Shown in pieces: positions 39,774 through 52,410 of a DNA stretch of 64,000 nucleotides; the first letter of the stretch is position 1; each line of letters starts with the position of its first letter. A program made the translations under genes and the position numbers. The notes under the pieces were generated by a model. The model saw only the letters and a program-made list of their open reading frames with translations, was not told the origin of the DNA and ran no database searches. The stretch comes from Excoecaria cochinchinensis (lineage: Eukaryota; Streptophyta; Magnoliopsida; Malpighiales; Euphorbiaceae): NCBI GenBank assembly GCA_947683425.1, contig CANTUQ010000081.1, forward strand, positions 6,630,501-6,694,500. The letters run 5' to 3'.

Positions 39774-40366
39774 TGTCACACCCCAAATCGGGCCTAGTCG
39801 GAATGTGCATGCTAATTCGGGATAAGTGAGGGTATTTTGGTAATGTGTACATGTGGAATTGGAGTACTAAGGACCTAATTGAAGAAGTAATTAAAGTTCA
39901 AGTGAGGAAATAATTGTGTTAGTGAGTGGAGTGTCAGTTGCCAAGGACTTAAGTGAGATTTGTAGGGACCAAAAGAGAAAGTCAAGGAAAGTTGACCCTT
40001 TGGACCAATAGGAGGCTGCCATGTGTCTTGGTGGGTGTGTGCAATTAATGGGAAAAGGAGAAAAAGAAAAAGAATGAGAGAGGGAGGAGCAGATCACGTT
40101 TTACGTTATGCTCTCTCCTCTCCTCTTCCTTGTTCTTCTTTCTTTCCCTTTTTCCCGTTTCTTATTCTCCCTTCCTTGGCTGTGTGTGAGTTAGATGCTC
40201 TTGGTGGAGATTGAAAGCAAGATTAAAGAGGTATGTATTCGGGTTTTGGGTGGTAGGGTTTCCTGCATTTGGGTTCTCTCTTCTTCTTCTTCTGGTTTTG
40301 TTGAGCTAGGGTTTAAATTAAGTGATTTTTTGGGTTTATTTGTGCAAGCTTTTGGTGACAAGAAGA
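39774..40366 (+). mobile_element. E4 partial 5' LTR
   Basis: It matches 41178-41770 almost exactly and then diverges right after ACAAGAAGA. It includes a C/T-rich leader and the donor match AAGAG|GTATGT at 40231-40236, repeated at 41634-41639. The central and 3' parts of the LTR and the PBS have been deleted. Confidence 0.88.
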
Positions 40367-41177
40367 CGGAGCCTACAGAGCCTTCCGATAAGTTTTATTT
40401 TGGTATGTTCGAGTAAAGTTTGTTCTGGTATTTTGAGATGGAAGGGTATTTAGATTCTGTAAGGTTTTGGTAATACTCTTTATACCTGTCAACTATCTCT
40501 AAAAAAAAAATATTTGAATAAAAGCATATTGAATCATGGGGATGGGACAAAGTGCATCATTATAGCATTAATTGCATTTCTTCAGCATCACTCTGCATAC
40601 ATGAGCCATCACATTCTTATTGCATCATCATCCCTTTGACCACACATGAGAAGCATTTGCATATGCGTTTTGATTGAGAGAAAGCTGACAGGGTGTACAT
40701 AAAGTATTTGATATTAAGATTAAGGGTAGGAATGGTGAGCATAGCAACTGTTAAGGAAAGTGTTATGTGTTTGGTTAAAGTTGAGTAGAAAGAGTATTTC
40801 GGAATCTTATACAAGTGAATGTAAAAATGTTTTGGAGTTTGACAGAAGTATTGTTTGTAAGAGGGAACAACATGTATGACGAACCTCTTTAAAGTATTAA
40901 AGGATTTGGGTAGCTATTGGCGAAAGTTAAACGGTTTATGTGTGAAGTATTTGTGCTTTGATTTCTAATGTTCAGTTGAGTAATGATCATTCTCGTGAAC
41001 GTGTTTGATTCGAATATAAGAAAGTGATTTAAGAGTATAGCGATGGCGATGAGTGTAAGCAAGTGAGTAGTTTGGAAGTAGAGTGTATGACTTTGATGGT
41101 GACATAGAGTGTAGTGTTGGGAACTCTTTCTGATGTAAGTGAATTTCGAGGACAAAATTCTTTTAGGAGGGAAGAGT
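40367..41177 (+). mobile_element. E4 internal remnant with PPT
   Basis: It carries GGGATGGGACAAAGTGCAT and GAGAAAGCTGACAGGGTGTACAT, matching the element A leader. It ends with the 3' tail GAATTTCGAGGACAAAATTC, a PPT TTTTAGGAGGGAAGAGT (41161-41177), and then the 3' LTR. All coding sequence between leader and tail has been lost. Confidence 0.8.
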
Positions 41178-42283
41178 TGTCACACCCTAAATTGGGCCTA
41201 GTCGAAATATGCATGCTAAGTCGGATAAGTGAGGGTATTTTGGTAATGTGTGCATGTGGAATTGGAGTACTAAGGACCTAATTGAAGAACTAATTAAAGT
41301 TCAAGTGAGGAAATAATTGTGTTAGTGAGTGGAGTGTCAGTTGCCAAGGACTTAAGTGAGATTTGTAGGGACCAAAAGAGAAAGTCAAGGAAAGTTGACC
41401 CTTTGGACCAATAGGAGGCTGCCATGTGTCTTGGTGGGTGTGTGCAATTAATGGGAAAAGGAGAAAAAGAAAAAGAATGAGAGAGGGAGGAGCAGATCAC
41501 GTTTTACGTTTTGCTCTCTCCTCTCCTCTACCTTGTTCTTCTTTCTTTCCCTTTTTGCCGTTTCTTGTTCTCCCTTCCTTGGCTGTGTGTGAGTTGGATG
41601 CTCTTGGTGGAGATTGAAATCAAGATTAAAGAGGTATGTATTTGGGTTTTGGGTGCTAGGGTTTCCTGCATTTGGGTTCTCTCTTCTTCTTCTTCTGGTT
41701 TTGTTGAGTTAGGTTTTAGATTAAGTGATTTTCTGGGTTTATTTGTACAAGCTTTTGGTGACAAGAAGAGGGATAAAGGAAAAGGGAAGATTGAAGGTTG
41801 AAGAAGAGTGATTTTGGATCTTCATTTTCAGGTTTGGGTGCTCTGTGTTCTTCATTTTCAGTTTCGGTGCTTGTCTCTGCCCTAATTCTCATTTTGATTG
41901 TGTATGTGTTTTATAACGTTAATTTCTGGGATTTTGAGTGTCTTGACATGTGTATATGTATGTTTTTGGTTGGGTAATTGTATTGGTAATGCATGATTAA
42001 GGATTGAAGTGTATATATGTGAGAATTGAAAGTGAAATTGCATGATTTGGGTAACCTCTGTTCTTGGTGTTTGGTCTGCAACTTTCTGTTTTCCTTGAGT
42101 CAATTGTTGAATCTTGTCATAATTGAGTGTATTTGATCATGAGCATGTTGTGTTATGTATTTGAGTGATAAGGTAAGAGTTTGTGCATGATTGAATGGAT
42201 TTTGAAATGTTTTAAAAGGATTTTTGGAAAATGATGAAGTTCTGCATTTTTACTGTCCATCACGATACGACCAGGAGAGAGGA

Positions 42284-42585
42284 AGAGCACGAGTCATGCT
42301 CAAGAGCACGAGTCATGCTCAAGAGCACAAGTCATGCTCCTCCCCCCCTTTAGCTTGTTTGGTTTTATCCAGAGGAGGAGCACGAGACGTGCTCCAAGAA
42401 CACGAGTCATGCTCTTATAGTACGAAACGTGCTCACCTTCTTCCTTCTCCCCAGACAGGCAGCAGAGCACGAGATGCTCGAAGAACACCACTTGTTTTCA
42501 AAGAGCATGAGTCGTACTCTTCAAGCATGACTCGCACACATGAGCACGAGTTGTGCTCATGTGCACGAGTCGTGCCCCCATTCTA
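42284..42585. repeat. Palindromic GAGCACGAGTCATGCTC repeats
   Basis: Three 19-bp units start at 42284, 42303 and 42322, followed by scattered variants up to about 42585 (for example GAGCACGAGTTGTGCTC). Each unit is a near-perfect inverted repeat. They fill the place that the GTCACGGT palindrome holds in E2 and A. Confidence 0.85.
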
Positions 42586-43211
42586 CTCAGCATCCCCCTA
42601 TTTTGCCTGTCCTGTTTTCTATTTTGTTTTCGAAAATGATCCTCTTCTTTCACTCTACATGGTTCTTATTATTGCATGGGACATGTTTTTGGCTAAATTA
42701 TTTTAGTATTTGTATTCTGAAGTGGGTGATTATTGAATCGATAGTATGCTAATATTTGACTATGATATGCTTAGTAATGGGTTCTTTGTTGGACTATTGT
42801 TTGGTTTAAACTGTATGATTTGGTTTATCTAAGTTAATTATTGTAATACATATCGTGTGATGCATATTGAAAACAAGTGAGTTGAATGCCATGTTCATGG
42901 TTACTATTATTATGAGCATGTTATATTAAAATGTGAAAGGTGTTATGCATACATTTACTCATGAACTTTCTCTAAGAACAATATGCTATGCTTAAGTGTA
43001 AACTGTATCATTGCATGATTAAGATTATGCATTGTTAAACGTTGGCAAAATATTGTTCTATGTTTGACTCTGATATGTTTTAGAATATTGAATAGTGCTA
43101 AAGTGTGTTGATTGATTTATATTGTATGCTTGATATTATGAAATGTACGAGGTATGACTGACAGTATGAACATATATATATATGTCTACTATACTCTAGA
43201 TTATGCGTGAT

Positions 43212-43212
<1 letters not shown>

Positions 43213-43244
<32 letters not shown>
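43213..43244. repeat. (TA)n microsatellite in E4
   Basis: About 32 bases of TA alternation in the part of the LTR that carries a longer run in E2. Confidence 0.85.
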
Positions 43245-43247
<3 letters not shown>

Positions 43248-44470
43248 ATGATTCAACACATGAATTGAATGATGCATGACCTTCTAGAGTCAAGTAAGTG
43301 GATAGTTAGGCATGCCTAATAGAGTCTCTTAGCTGCAACCCTCAGTTCTATTTGGACCCCGATCAGGTCCCCGTTTGGTTCCTTAGGAACCCCTTATGCG
43401 CATTGGATCTTGTTTAAGGTCCCCTTTGTAAAATGTTTTGAAAGCGATAAAAATAAAATGGTTTTCAATTCGTACCCATAAGGTACGCTATGCGTCCGAT
43501 TCGTGCCCGTAAGGTGCGCTATGCGTTCACTCGTTATCCACTATTTTGGGTCAGCAGGTATTCTGTTTGTTTTGTCTGATATGAATAAGAGAATGCAATA
43601 TCCGAATGAGTATGATTTTGGACATGCAAATCAATAATTATCCGAATGTGCTTATGAATCTTTGAACAGTTTGAATGTGACTCAAGCATGCATTGCGTAT
43701 GACTATTCGCATATTTCATAATGTGAAGGTGGGTGTGAATTCGATCAGCTATGGTTAAGCATGGGAATTAATATGTATATGAATGTGAGCTTGAACTTCT
43801 GAATGCTATGGTTAATTAGTATGCGTATGAATGCGAACTTAACTATTGAAGGCTATGAATGTGGTGCTATATATATGTTCATTCGGATCTTGCTATTATG
43901 CTGATTTCGGCATGTTGGCATGTGTTTATATCTCACGGTATAATCATATGTGTTATCATAATGAAGTGGAAGGGTTAGCGTGTGTGCATATTGGCATGAC
44001 ACATGTATGTTTAGATATCTGGTCAATTTTGCATGATAGTTATATGCATTGTTGCATGGTGGTTGTATTGCATGTGAATGGGTTCTAGTTGGTGTAAGGG
44101 TACTTTGGTATGATAGCTGTACATGTAAATATTTTGTGACTCTGCATGATGATATATGTCTTGGTGTAATGATGTGGGATTTTGGTATATTGCATGCGGA
44201 TCCGTTTGGTTAGTGGTTGTGCATTGTCTGACATCAGACACTTCAGCTAACTCGGTAAGTGCAGGTAAGACCAATTGTACTTCTGCATGATGTTACGTAT
44301 ATCAATCATTTAATATGTATATGCATGTGAACTTGAGCTTCTGAATGAATGCCTCTAAATGCAAGCATGATTATATATGTGTTGTGAATGTCCGCATATG
44401 CCATTTTGAATGTGTTATGCCTTGGCGACCATTGTGAATGGCCATCCATATTGCTTGTGTGTTGTCCCTA

Positions 44471-44488
44471 CTAAGCGTTATCGCTTAG
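44471..44488. repeat. CTAAGCG...CGCTTAG hairpin in E4
   Basis: A perfect 7-bp stem with a TTAT loop, preceded by TCCCTA and followed by CACGGG, about 460 bp before the LTR end. Confidence 0.85.
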
Positions 44489-44949
44489 CACGGGTTCTTC
44501 TCCCGTGCACATGGCAGGTTTGGTTCGGTTCTAGTCACGCATCTGCAAGGTTGGCCACATAGGAGTTAGAAGTTGTTGTTTCGTTTTCAGCTTCTGTATT
44601 TTGGATTATGTATTTCTGTAGCCTTTTGTATATGTATATGTAAGGATCTTGATGTAAATGTTATTATATTTGTGTTTTAAGTTATTCCTCAGTTTTATCG
44701 TTCGCTTTATGCTTCCGCTGATTAAACAAGTGAATGTGTGTATGCATGTGCATATGCTTTTGCTCAGTGTTTGCGTGCGTGAGTTAATGCATGATCAGCC
44801 TCTGCCCCTCAAGATAAGGTTTTAATTCCCCCGTATTTTTGTATGAATGTATGCCTTTTTCTCTATATCTGTTCGGTGACACCCCTGCTCATTCGGCTTC
44901 CTACTCCGTTTCGGATGGGTTCGTCTACGTACGGGTAGGGGGTGTTACA

Positions 44950-44992
44950 TTTGGTTTTCCATGATCTCTACCGTTTTTAATCTAGCATTATT
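44950..44992. other. Short flank between E4 and LTR F
   Basis: 43 bases: the right copy of the E4 TSD and then T-rich unique sequence. With E4 removed it would continue 38883-39773. Confidence 0.6.
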
Positions 44993-47900
44993 TGTAATGC
45001 CCAAAAATTTTGATGTTGTGAATAGTGACTTCATAAATAAAACAAATTTATCAAAGGTTAATTTTTGACTCGAGAGATCTAAAATTTTCTTTAAAATTCA
45101 TATAATTAAATATATGAATAGTTTTAGTCAAATAAATACACAAACAAATAAATGTATGTGTATGTATATAGATAAATAAATAAATAAATGACAAATAATA
45201 ATACATAATACCATAAGTCTAGATTTATCAAGAAAAATTAAGAAATAAGAAGAAAAATATAAAGGGGAAAGGAAAAAAGAGAAAGAAAAAAAATGAAAAA
45301 GAGGGGAGGCAGAAAAGAAAAAAACCTGAGAGAGAGAGAACATGACGGAGAGTAGCGATGGTAGCGATGAATTGATGATCTCCGCAGCACCGTCCAACCT
45401 AGTCAATTTCCACTCCATTCATAACAATGCTATTTTGCTTTCAAGAGAGAGAAGCCGAAGCTTCTCCCTCATGCTCCGACCACCTCCGATGACGGGAGGC
45501 TACACGTATCGCGATGGGATGTTCCTAACGGCGAGACGAATTTGCTGCTATCCCTCGATCCTCTTCACTCACTGGTGATGGAGAAATTGGAGCTGAGGTG
45601 AATAAAAGCTTTTGACGATGATTCTGATGAAATGGCACGGCGAAATGGCGTGTGACCACCGGCAAAAGAATCCCGATGCCTTGAGCTTCCTTCTGATGAT
45701 GGTGGTGTGTCCCCGATGATGTTCCGGTAATAGATGAAGGGGACCTAAACGACATAATTGACCCAAAAAAATAGTAAGTGACTACCAAAGTTACTTTTCC
45801 ATATGATTTTTACATAAATTAAATTTGTTAGGGACCGTTTTTACAAAATTACAGTATGTGAGAATATGTTGTGAGTTAAATTGACTTGTATATTGTGTTA
45901 GTTAATGAATTGGCCTGGCTAAACTAAAATTAAATTAACATATGCAAATTTCTAGGTGTATGTATGGAATAGAGAAATTATAATTTGCCTTGCGTTTGAT
46001 GAGTTGGTACTAGAATCATGAAATTTGAAGATTTATGGGTGAATTTGCATGTTAGGATTTAATTAGTAAATAATTTTATGACAGTTAAGTCTTAATTTAT
46101 GAATTGGCATTAGGCAATATATACATAAATATAGAGCTATTAATGTTATGATTGTTGACATGTGATGTACTGGTGGATATTGGATTTTAAATTGGATATT
46201 CAATTTTGATTATTTAAAGCTTGAAACAATGACATTTCATTAAGGTTGAATGTATGTGCAGTTCTTATATTAGGATTTGGTTAGTGTATGTTTTGAACAA
46301 TAGGTGAATGTTTGAAGTCATTAGACATGTATTTAAATTTGCCACCATTATTTGATTATATATATGTATATCTATGTATATCTATGTATATTCTATATAA
46401 GGTATAATAAAAAGGAAAATAATTAAAAGAAAACTAATAAAAGGAAAGTAATTATATATAGCGAATATGTTTATGGGCATGTAAATATATGCAAGCCTAT
46501 GAGTCTCTTCTTGAAAATAAGTAAAATTAGGAGATTTTAAATGGTTTATAAGTAGCGTAGGTAAAAAGAAAAGTGGTTAAATAATATAAAAACCTTAATA
46601 TAGATTTATGAAATATATTATGGTAATTAGTTATAAAGGACTTAATATTAACCAAATTCATGGATTGGCAGTATGAATATGTTATTTTAGTACATGAAAA
46701 AGATAATTAAATAAATACTAAGATCAAACATGAATAATACATGTATGACTTATTGTTCGAATCTTTGCATATCTTTTGAATGTGAGAACGATATTTGAAT
46801 ATGGAAAAATGTATGATTTGGGAAAATGTTCATAATTTTCATAATAGTGTTTGTTTAATGTGAAAATAATGTATGTGTTTTTTTTTATATATATGCTTAT
46901 GTAATTAAGTATGGGATTAATTGAAATTAGGTGCAAGAATATGAAATTAAAGTTAAAATGATGTGTATAGAATGAGAAAATTGATGGAAAAATATTTAGA
47001 AGATGACATTACCATAAGACTTAGGTTATGCAATTAAAAGATATAAGTTAATTGTGTGAAACTTTAATGAATTTAAGTCAAGAAAGTGAAAATAGGGTTA
47101 AAATAAGGCAATTGAGAATCTTTAAGAATTAATTGAACATATATTTTGTGAGGGAAGTATTATGTATTAAATGATAAAAATGAAATGTGTAAGTTGAAAA
47201 TGAAATAATGGCATAATGGAATGAGAAATAAATAAAGTTATAGAGCCATATAATGTGACGAAAAATAAATTTGAGGGTATATAAGGGAAGAAATGATGAC
47301 ATGTAATGCCCATGATTATGTGAACATGGAAATGAAGTTAATTATGATGAATAAAAGCTTATTATGCTATATGTATGAAATGAATAAAAAGAATATAACA
47401 TGGCATGATATGTAGATATGTAATTATGGAAATAAAAGATAAATGTATATTACCCTTAGTATTCTGATAGTTAAATCTAGTTCAGGATATAGTTGGCTGG
47501 TCATAGGGACATTACATTGTACCGCAGTATTGAGTCATAGCAACTCGTATTAGGTATGCTAATGGCGGTCTACCATAAATGAAATGTCTAAATGTTCACA
47601 GTGCTTTAAATGTTAAATATAAATGACAGTGGTGGTCTTTCGGGGTCACTCTTAAATGTTTTGGACCTATGGGGTCTATGTCCTGTGTATCCGATTTGAA
47701 GATTTCTACCGAATAATTACTAGGGGAAAATTAAGAAAATAAGATTAAATGTAAAAATGTAGAATAAATGTAAAAGAAATGAGATAAAAAAAGGGTAAAT
47801 ATGTAAAGAATTGAAAGTTAGAGGGAGTAAATGGAGATTATGCAAGAAATAGAGTTAAAGGAGTGAAAATGAATAAATTAGAAAATTAATAGTAAACATA

Positions 47901-49245
47901 ATGTAATGAAATTAAAAATAAGGACTAAAAGTGTAATATGCATTAAAATGGTCTTTAGGGATTAAATGGGTAATTTAGGTATAAAAGGGTAACTATGAAA
48001 TAAATATATGAATCAAAGAATTAAACGATAAATAACTAAGAAATTAATAATAAGAGTAGTAAATTGATATTTATGTAAAAAAATAAGTATAAAAAGGGTA
48101 AATTAGTGAATTTAAATAACAAATCAACAAATCTGAATTAAACGTATAAGATCAGTAACTAAATGGTAATTATGCAAGTAAAATATAGACTAAAACAACT
48201 AAAAGGTGAAGGAATGAAGTTAAAATAGCAAAATGGTAAAATTCAGAACGAAAAAATTTAGAGTATTAAAATAGATATTTAACTAAAAGGACAACAATTG
48301 CATGTTAGCATTTCAGATTAAGAAATAAAATGATAATTTTATGAAAAACTTTAATTGAATATGCAGTATTAGGAAATGATCATATAAATCAATGGCATGA
48401 TGAAGTGACTTAATGTATGTGTGCGTGAACCGAATATTCATAAGGGTGAACAATGTATATGGATGCATGTAGTAGCTTTATCATAGAATACGGTACAACA
48501 TTAAACAGTTCATGATATGTAATGAGTGTTTAAATGCTATGAAATATTTTTATTAAACTGCTTAGAGATTTCATGAAGAATGCATAAAAATACATGATAA
48601 GTATGTTGTATTACATGAAATGTAACTTGACCGATTGAGGTGCATATATTGTGAGGTGATGCGAACAAATTTGGTGTGATTAAATGATCATATATGTGTT
48701 TATGTATGTAAGGATTTAATGAATAGTTATGTGTATATTTCTTTGGGAAAGTAAATTTGGTAGTCACCACTAAGATTTTTGTTTAGCACGTGGTTTCTTT
48801 CCAAATGTAGGTTAAAGGACCGCATTCAAGACATAGAAAGGAGCAATCGAGTAGATCTATAACAAATTGGACTCATATCAAAGCTAAAAGGAAAGGATGC
48901 ATAAAATGGCACGTTACATTGTAAATTGGATTTTTTTGTCTTAGTTTATCATGTACATTAGATTGGTTGGAATATTATGTATACCAGGAGTTTGTATCAA
49001 ATAATTGTAGTTAAGTTATTAGTTTATTATGTTTTGATATTGTTTATGCAGAAGCTTTGTATTGCATGTAAATAAATTTCAGATAAGTGAGTTTATGATG
49101 AAGAAGCATGATAGTTTATGTATATAGTTGAAATAAATATTCAATACTGATGGAATATATGTAAGTTGCGTAATATCTGTGACTAATGTATATAACAGAT
49201 GATGAGAAAACTTGTGTTGGAGTTTGATTTGGAGTATGGTGAATG
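44993..49245 (+). mobile_element. LTR F (about 4.25 kb), 3' end missing
   Basis: It starts TGTAATGCCCAAAAATTTTG, typical of plant gypsy LTRs. A GA-rich and then C/T-rich leader carries AATA|GTAAGT at 45774-45779. A block CTAGTTCAGGATATAGTTGGC lies near 47478, followed by a low-complexity region of GGTAAAT and TTAAATGG motifs (47700-48400) and an imperfect CTAAG/TTTAG hairpin (48770-48786). Solo LTR J interrupts it at 49245. Beyond J only a few bases could still belong to F before a Tat-type sequence starts, so the terminal TGTTACA is lost. Confidence 0.75.
48770..48786. repeat. Imperfect CTAAG...TTTAG hairpin in LTR F
   Basis: It sits in the context CACCACTAAG...TTTAGCACGTGG, matching the flanks of the hairpins in E4 and J although the stem has decayed. 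Confidence 0.6.
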
Positions 49246-49663
49246 TGTAATACCCCTTACCCGTACGTAGTGAACTACACCTTTGGGAGATGAGGTGCCA
49301 CTATAGGTGAGGAATGCCACACAGCAAACATGAAATCTTGTTATCTTATGCATTAGCTTGTTCGCATACATTAAATTAGGTCCAGTATAATAAAATTCTT
49401 TTCATTATGTTAAAGGCATGCATTCCCATGCATAGATCACAATTAATTTACAAGCACCATATTTAAGTTATATTACATCATTTCATCTTCACATACTACA
49501 TGCCACAAATTCTAACATCACAACCCAAAAATTACAAATTAAAATATTACTTCAAAATTGTAATCCTACAAAACGCTTGCCCTAATGTGTTGACCCTTTG
49601 GAGATGCGGGTTGTCCTTCCAAAATTAACTGTCTTCAAAACCTGCACAGATAAAACAAATGTG

Positions 49664-49681
49664 CTAAACACAAAAGTTTAG
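49664..49681. repeat. CTAAAC...GTTTAG hairpin in J
   Basis: A 6-bp stem with a 6-base loop, about 430 bp before the LTR end on the minus strand, equivalent to the CTAAGC hairpins in the other LTRs. Confidence 0.75.
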
Positions 49682-50598
49682 TGGGAAAAGACATGAAATG
49701 GACAACCACTCACAGTGGTCATCAATGCATACACAAGCATATGTTACATAATTATGAACAAATAAATAACATAGATAGCAAATAATATAATTAACCATCA
49801 TAAAATTGCATAATAGAATTTTACACATACAATATTGCTCACATGCTCATATGTTCCATATTGATTATTGTTATTATTTTTCTTTATCTGAAAAGTGCCT
49901 ACATTTTCAAAGTGGTGGATAACGTGTTAAAATGCATAGGTACCCGATGGTACATTCATATTTATAGCAAAATACGAATAGAGATCGAAGCACGATCCAT
50001 AAACATATAGGGATCCAATTAGGATTCAGAACACATAGGGACCCAAACGGGGTCCAAACCACATAGGCTGCAGCAACAGAGGACCCTATTGGCATGCTTA
50101 TCTATCCATGACTCGCTATTTGCAGGCTATTCTTCATTTAAATCAGTTTGCTCAAATTGCAATACTAAGAGTATTCGATCACCAAAAATTTATCATTTAA
50201 GAACCAATCATAATAAACCATTCAATTTCCATCATATCCAATAAAATTGCGTATATGAATTCATAATATAATCCCATGAATATTTTTAGTTTATGCAAAT
50301 AATTCCACATTAAATTTATAATTAAAATCACATGGCAAACTCATACAATAATTATGCATAATATAAAAATCATACAATTTTATTTAATCACAATGTTTAT
50401 TTCATATGCATTTCATATTAAATTTCAATACTTATTTCATTTATATTTATATATGCCATATTAAATTAAAATACTTATCCCATATATATTTAAATATATT
50501 TAACATTTCACAAACTTCCTTTTTTTGTCTTATTTGCGCATAAAATACACTTGTGTCAAAAGAATTAAAATGACATACAAAACGAAGGAAATCAGAGA

Positions 50599-50621
50599 GG
50601 GGGGGGGGGGGGGGGGGGGGG
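50599..50621. repeat. Poly-G run of 23 bases
   Basis: An uninterrupted G homopolymer on the plus strand, followed by AGTGTGTGTTG. Such runs are length-unstable and error-prone to sequence, so the exact count is uncertain. Confidence 0.85.
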
Positions 50622-50644
50622 AGTGTGTGTTGAATGGCTGTCAT

Positions 50645-50668
50645 GAGTTGTCACCCATGTGACAACTC
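50645..50668. repeat. Palindrome GAGTTGTCAC...GTGACAACTC in J
   Basis: Perfect 10-bp arms around CCAT, extending to 13 bp with one mismatch. It is about 1.25 kb from the LTR start, as in A, E2 and E4. Confidence 0.85.
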
Positions 50669-51415
50669 GTGGCAGAGGCTGTGCCGACTCAGTACGAAGT
50701 TTGCATCAGAGCAGACTTTGACCCCCATTTTGCGTGTCTAAAAGGATCTATCAAATGCAATTTTCTGCCAATGTGGTATTTTTAACAAATGTTTCCATAA
50801 ATATTAACTTTCAAATGGTACAAATTTCAGCTCATTTGGACATCTAAAACTCCAAATATGACTCAAACAACCTAAAATGCTCCTATGACCCAGCTAAAAT
50901 AAAAACTCTTCTATTTTGGATATTGTTTACACATATAAAACCATAATTAGCTCTAGCTTCCTTCTATACATATTTAGATATATTTCTTAGCTTTCCAACC
51001 CAACTAGAATCATATGAAGTGGAGCTCTAAAACTCCACTTATAACCCTAACAAATAATAAAGGTCAGGCTGGAATTTCAACAGTGTTTCCCATTAGAACT
51101 CAACATGCCCAAATTAGCCAATTCAATACTATAATCACAACAATCTCAACTCAATTCAATCCAAATCAATCATACATACTTCAATTATAAAAATTTATCA
51201 ATATACACACAAAACATATCAATTTCCTAAACCTTTCTCCCTTATTCTTCTTTAGATTCAATTGGCTCCTTCTTCAATCACTTTCTCTTTTCCTTTTGCT
51301 TTGCTAACCTCTACCTCTACCTCTACAAACACATCACAAATTCATAAACAACACAATATTCAAAATTTTATCCCCTAAACCCACAGTGCAAGAAGATAAA
51401 AATAATTAGCCACTA

Positions 51416-51421
51416 ACTTAC
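51416..51421 (-). promoter_or_regulatory. Consensus 5' splice site in J
   Basis: The minus strand reads AAATAG|GTAAGT 500 bases from the LTR start, about 165 bases after the TATA match. Confidence 0.5.
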
Positions 51422-51572
51422 CTATTTAGCTTGCACAAACACTTGAATTTTACTTTACTGATGAAAGAGACACTTGAGCAGAATTTATGGAGGATGAAGT
51501 GTTTTTTTTAAGGAAGGAAATAGCAAGAAATTGGAGGAGAAGGGGCCAGATTTTTGGCTCCCAATTCCACCG

Positions 51573-51599
51573 ACTTCATGGCTTATAAAGCCATGAAGT
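51573..51599 (-). promoter_or_regulatory. TATA box inside a palindrome
   Basis: Arms acttcatggc (51573-51582) and gccatgaagt (51590-51599) are perfectly complementary around TTATAAA. The loop is a TATA box on the minus strand, about 335 bases into the LTR and upstream of the donor. Confidence 0.55.
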
Positions 51600-52410
51600 T
51601 TTCTTCCTTTTCCTCTTTTAATGTAAGCCATCCAATTATCAACTTGTGATTGGTCCTTCTATTAAATTCTTCTTTTAGTCATTTTACTCTCCTTAAGTCA
51701 TGCATTAACCACTTAATTTAACTTAATTCATGCATTGACATATATAAGTTCTTATTTTATACAATTTAGTCCATAGGGGCTAAATGACAAAATCTAACCC
51801 TGACATTTCAAATAATACCAGTTATGTCCCTAACACATACACTTGACCAAATACACAACCTAAGCCACTTTCGTGCCCTAATGGTGTTCAAAACAACTAA
51901 GGTACAAGTCGGGGCCTTATAGAATGAATATATGTCCCGAGACAGCCCAGATCAGAGTTATTAGATGAAGATACCAATACCTATTTCACAGGTAAAGGAG
52001 TGAGATTGTAGGCTTTCGCCCTTGAAATTCATAAATTTTAGCATTTTATATCTCTGTTATTTCAGAAAAAGCCTTTTTTGCCTAAAGAAAGTTGTATTTT
52101 GGCTTATTGATGCCCATCGGTCAATCAGGTGCTCGTCGGATGCATCGAGCGATGGCCTCTGGCTATTCCTCACCCGAGGGATGCCTGTCCCTCGCTTAAC
52201 CGGGCGCCCATTGCTCACGTTTGAGGGATGCCCGTTCCTCCTACACGACCGGGTGCTCGTTGCTTGGAAGGCATGGCTGCTCGCTTAACCGACGTGAATC
52301 TCTCAGTCGAGGGACTCCCATTGATCGAAGCCTGGTGGCGATTTGGTGGTTGTATTGTGGATAAATGCAAATTTTAAATATTTATCCTCAGAGATAAACT
52401 AAAAAAATTT

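Larger units (their letters stand above)
39774..44949 (+). mobile_element. E4: gypsy deletion derivative with TSD
   Basis: The order is a partial 5' LTR (39774-40366), an internal remnant (40367-41177) and a complete 3' LTR (41178-44949). A perfect TSD, TTTGG, lies at 39769-39773 and 44950-44954. The LTRs begin TGTCACACCC and end GGGGGTGTTACA and are the same family as E2. The 5' LTR breaks off 593 bases in. No gag or pol is left. Confidence 0.92.
41178..44949 (+). mobile_element. E4 3' LTR (3.77 kb)
   Basis: It starts TGTCACACCCTAAATTGGGCC and ends GTAGGGGGTGTTACA. In order it holds the donor match at 41634, palindromic GAGCACGAGTCATGCTC tandems (42284-42585), a TA run (43213-43244), the block GGATAGTTAGGCATGCCTAA (43298-43319), GTACCCATAAGGTACGC motifs (43473-43515) and the CTAAGCG hairpin (44471-44488). 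E2 shows the same modules in the same order on the other strand. Confidence 0.9.
49246..51921 (-). mobile_element. J: solo LTR (2.68 kb)
   Basis: Plus-strand ends are TGTAATACCCCTTACCC (49246) and GGGGCCTTATA (51921), with a perfect TSD, GAATG, at 49241-49245 and 51922-51926. On the minus strand it starts TATAAGGCCCC, a decayed TG start, and ends GGTATTACA. Modules in minus order are a TATA match in a palindrome (51573-51599), the donor AATAG|GTAAGT (51416-51421), the palindrome GAGTTGTCAC (50645-50668), a poly-G run, a GGCATGC block (about 50090-50115) and the CTAAAC hairpin (49664-49681). No internal sequence is present. Confidence 0.92.
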
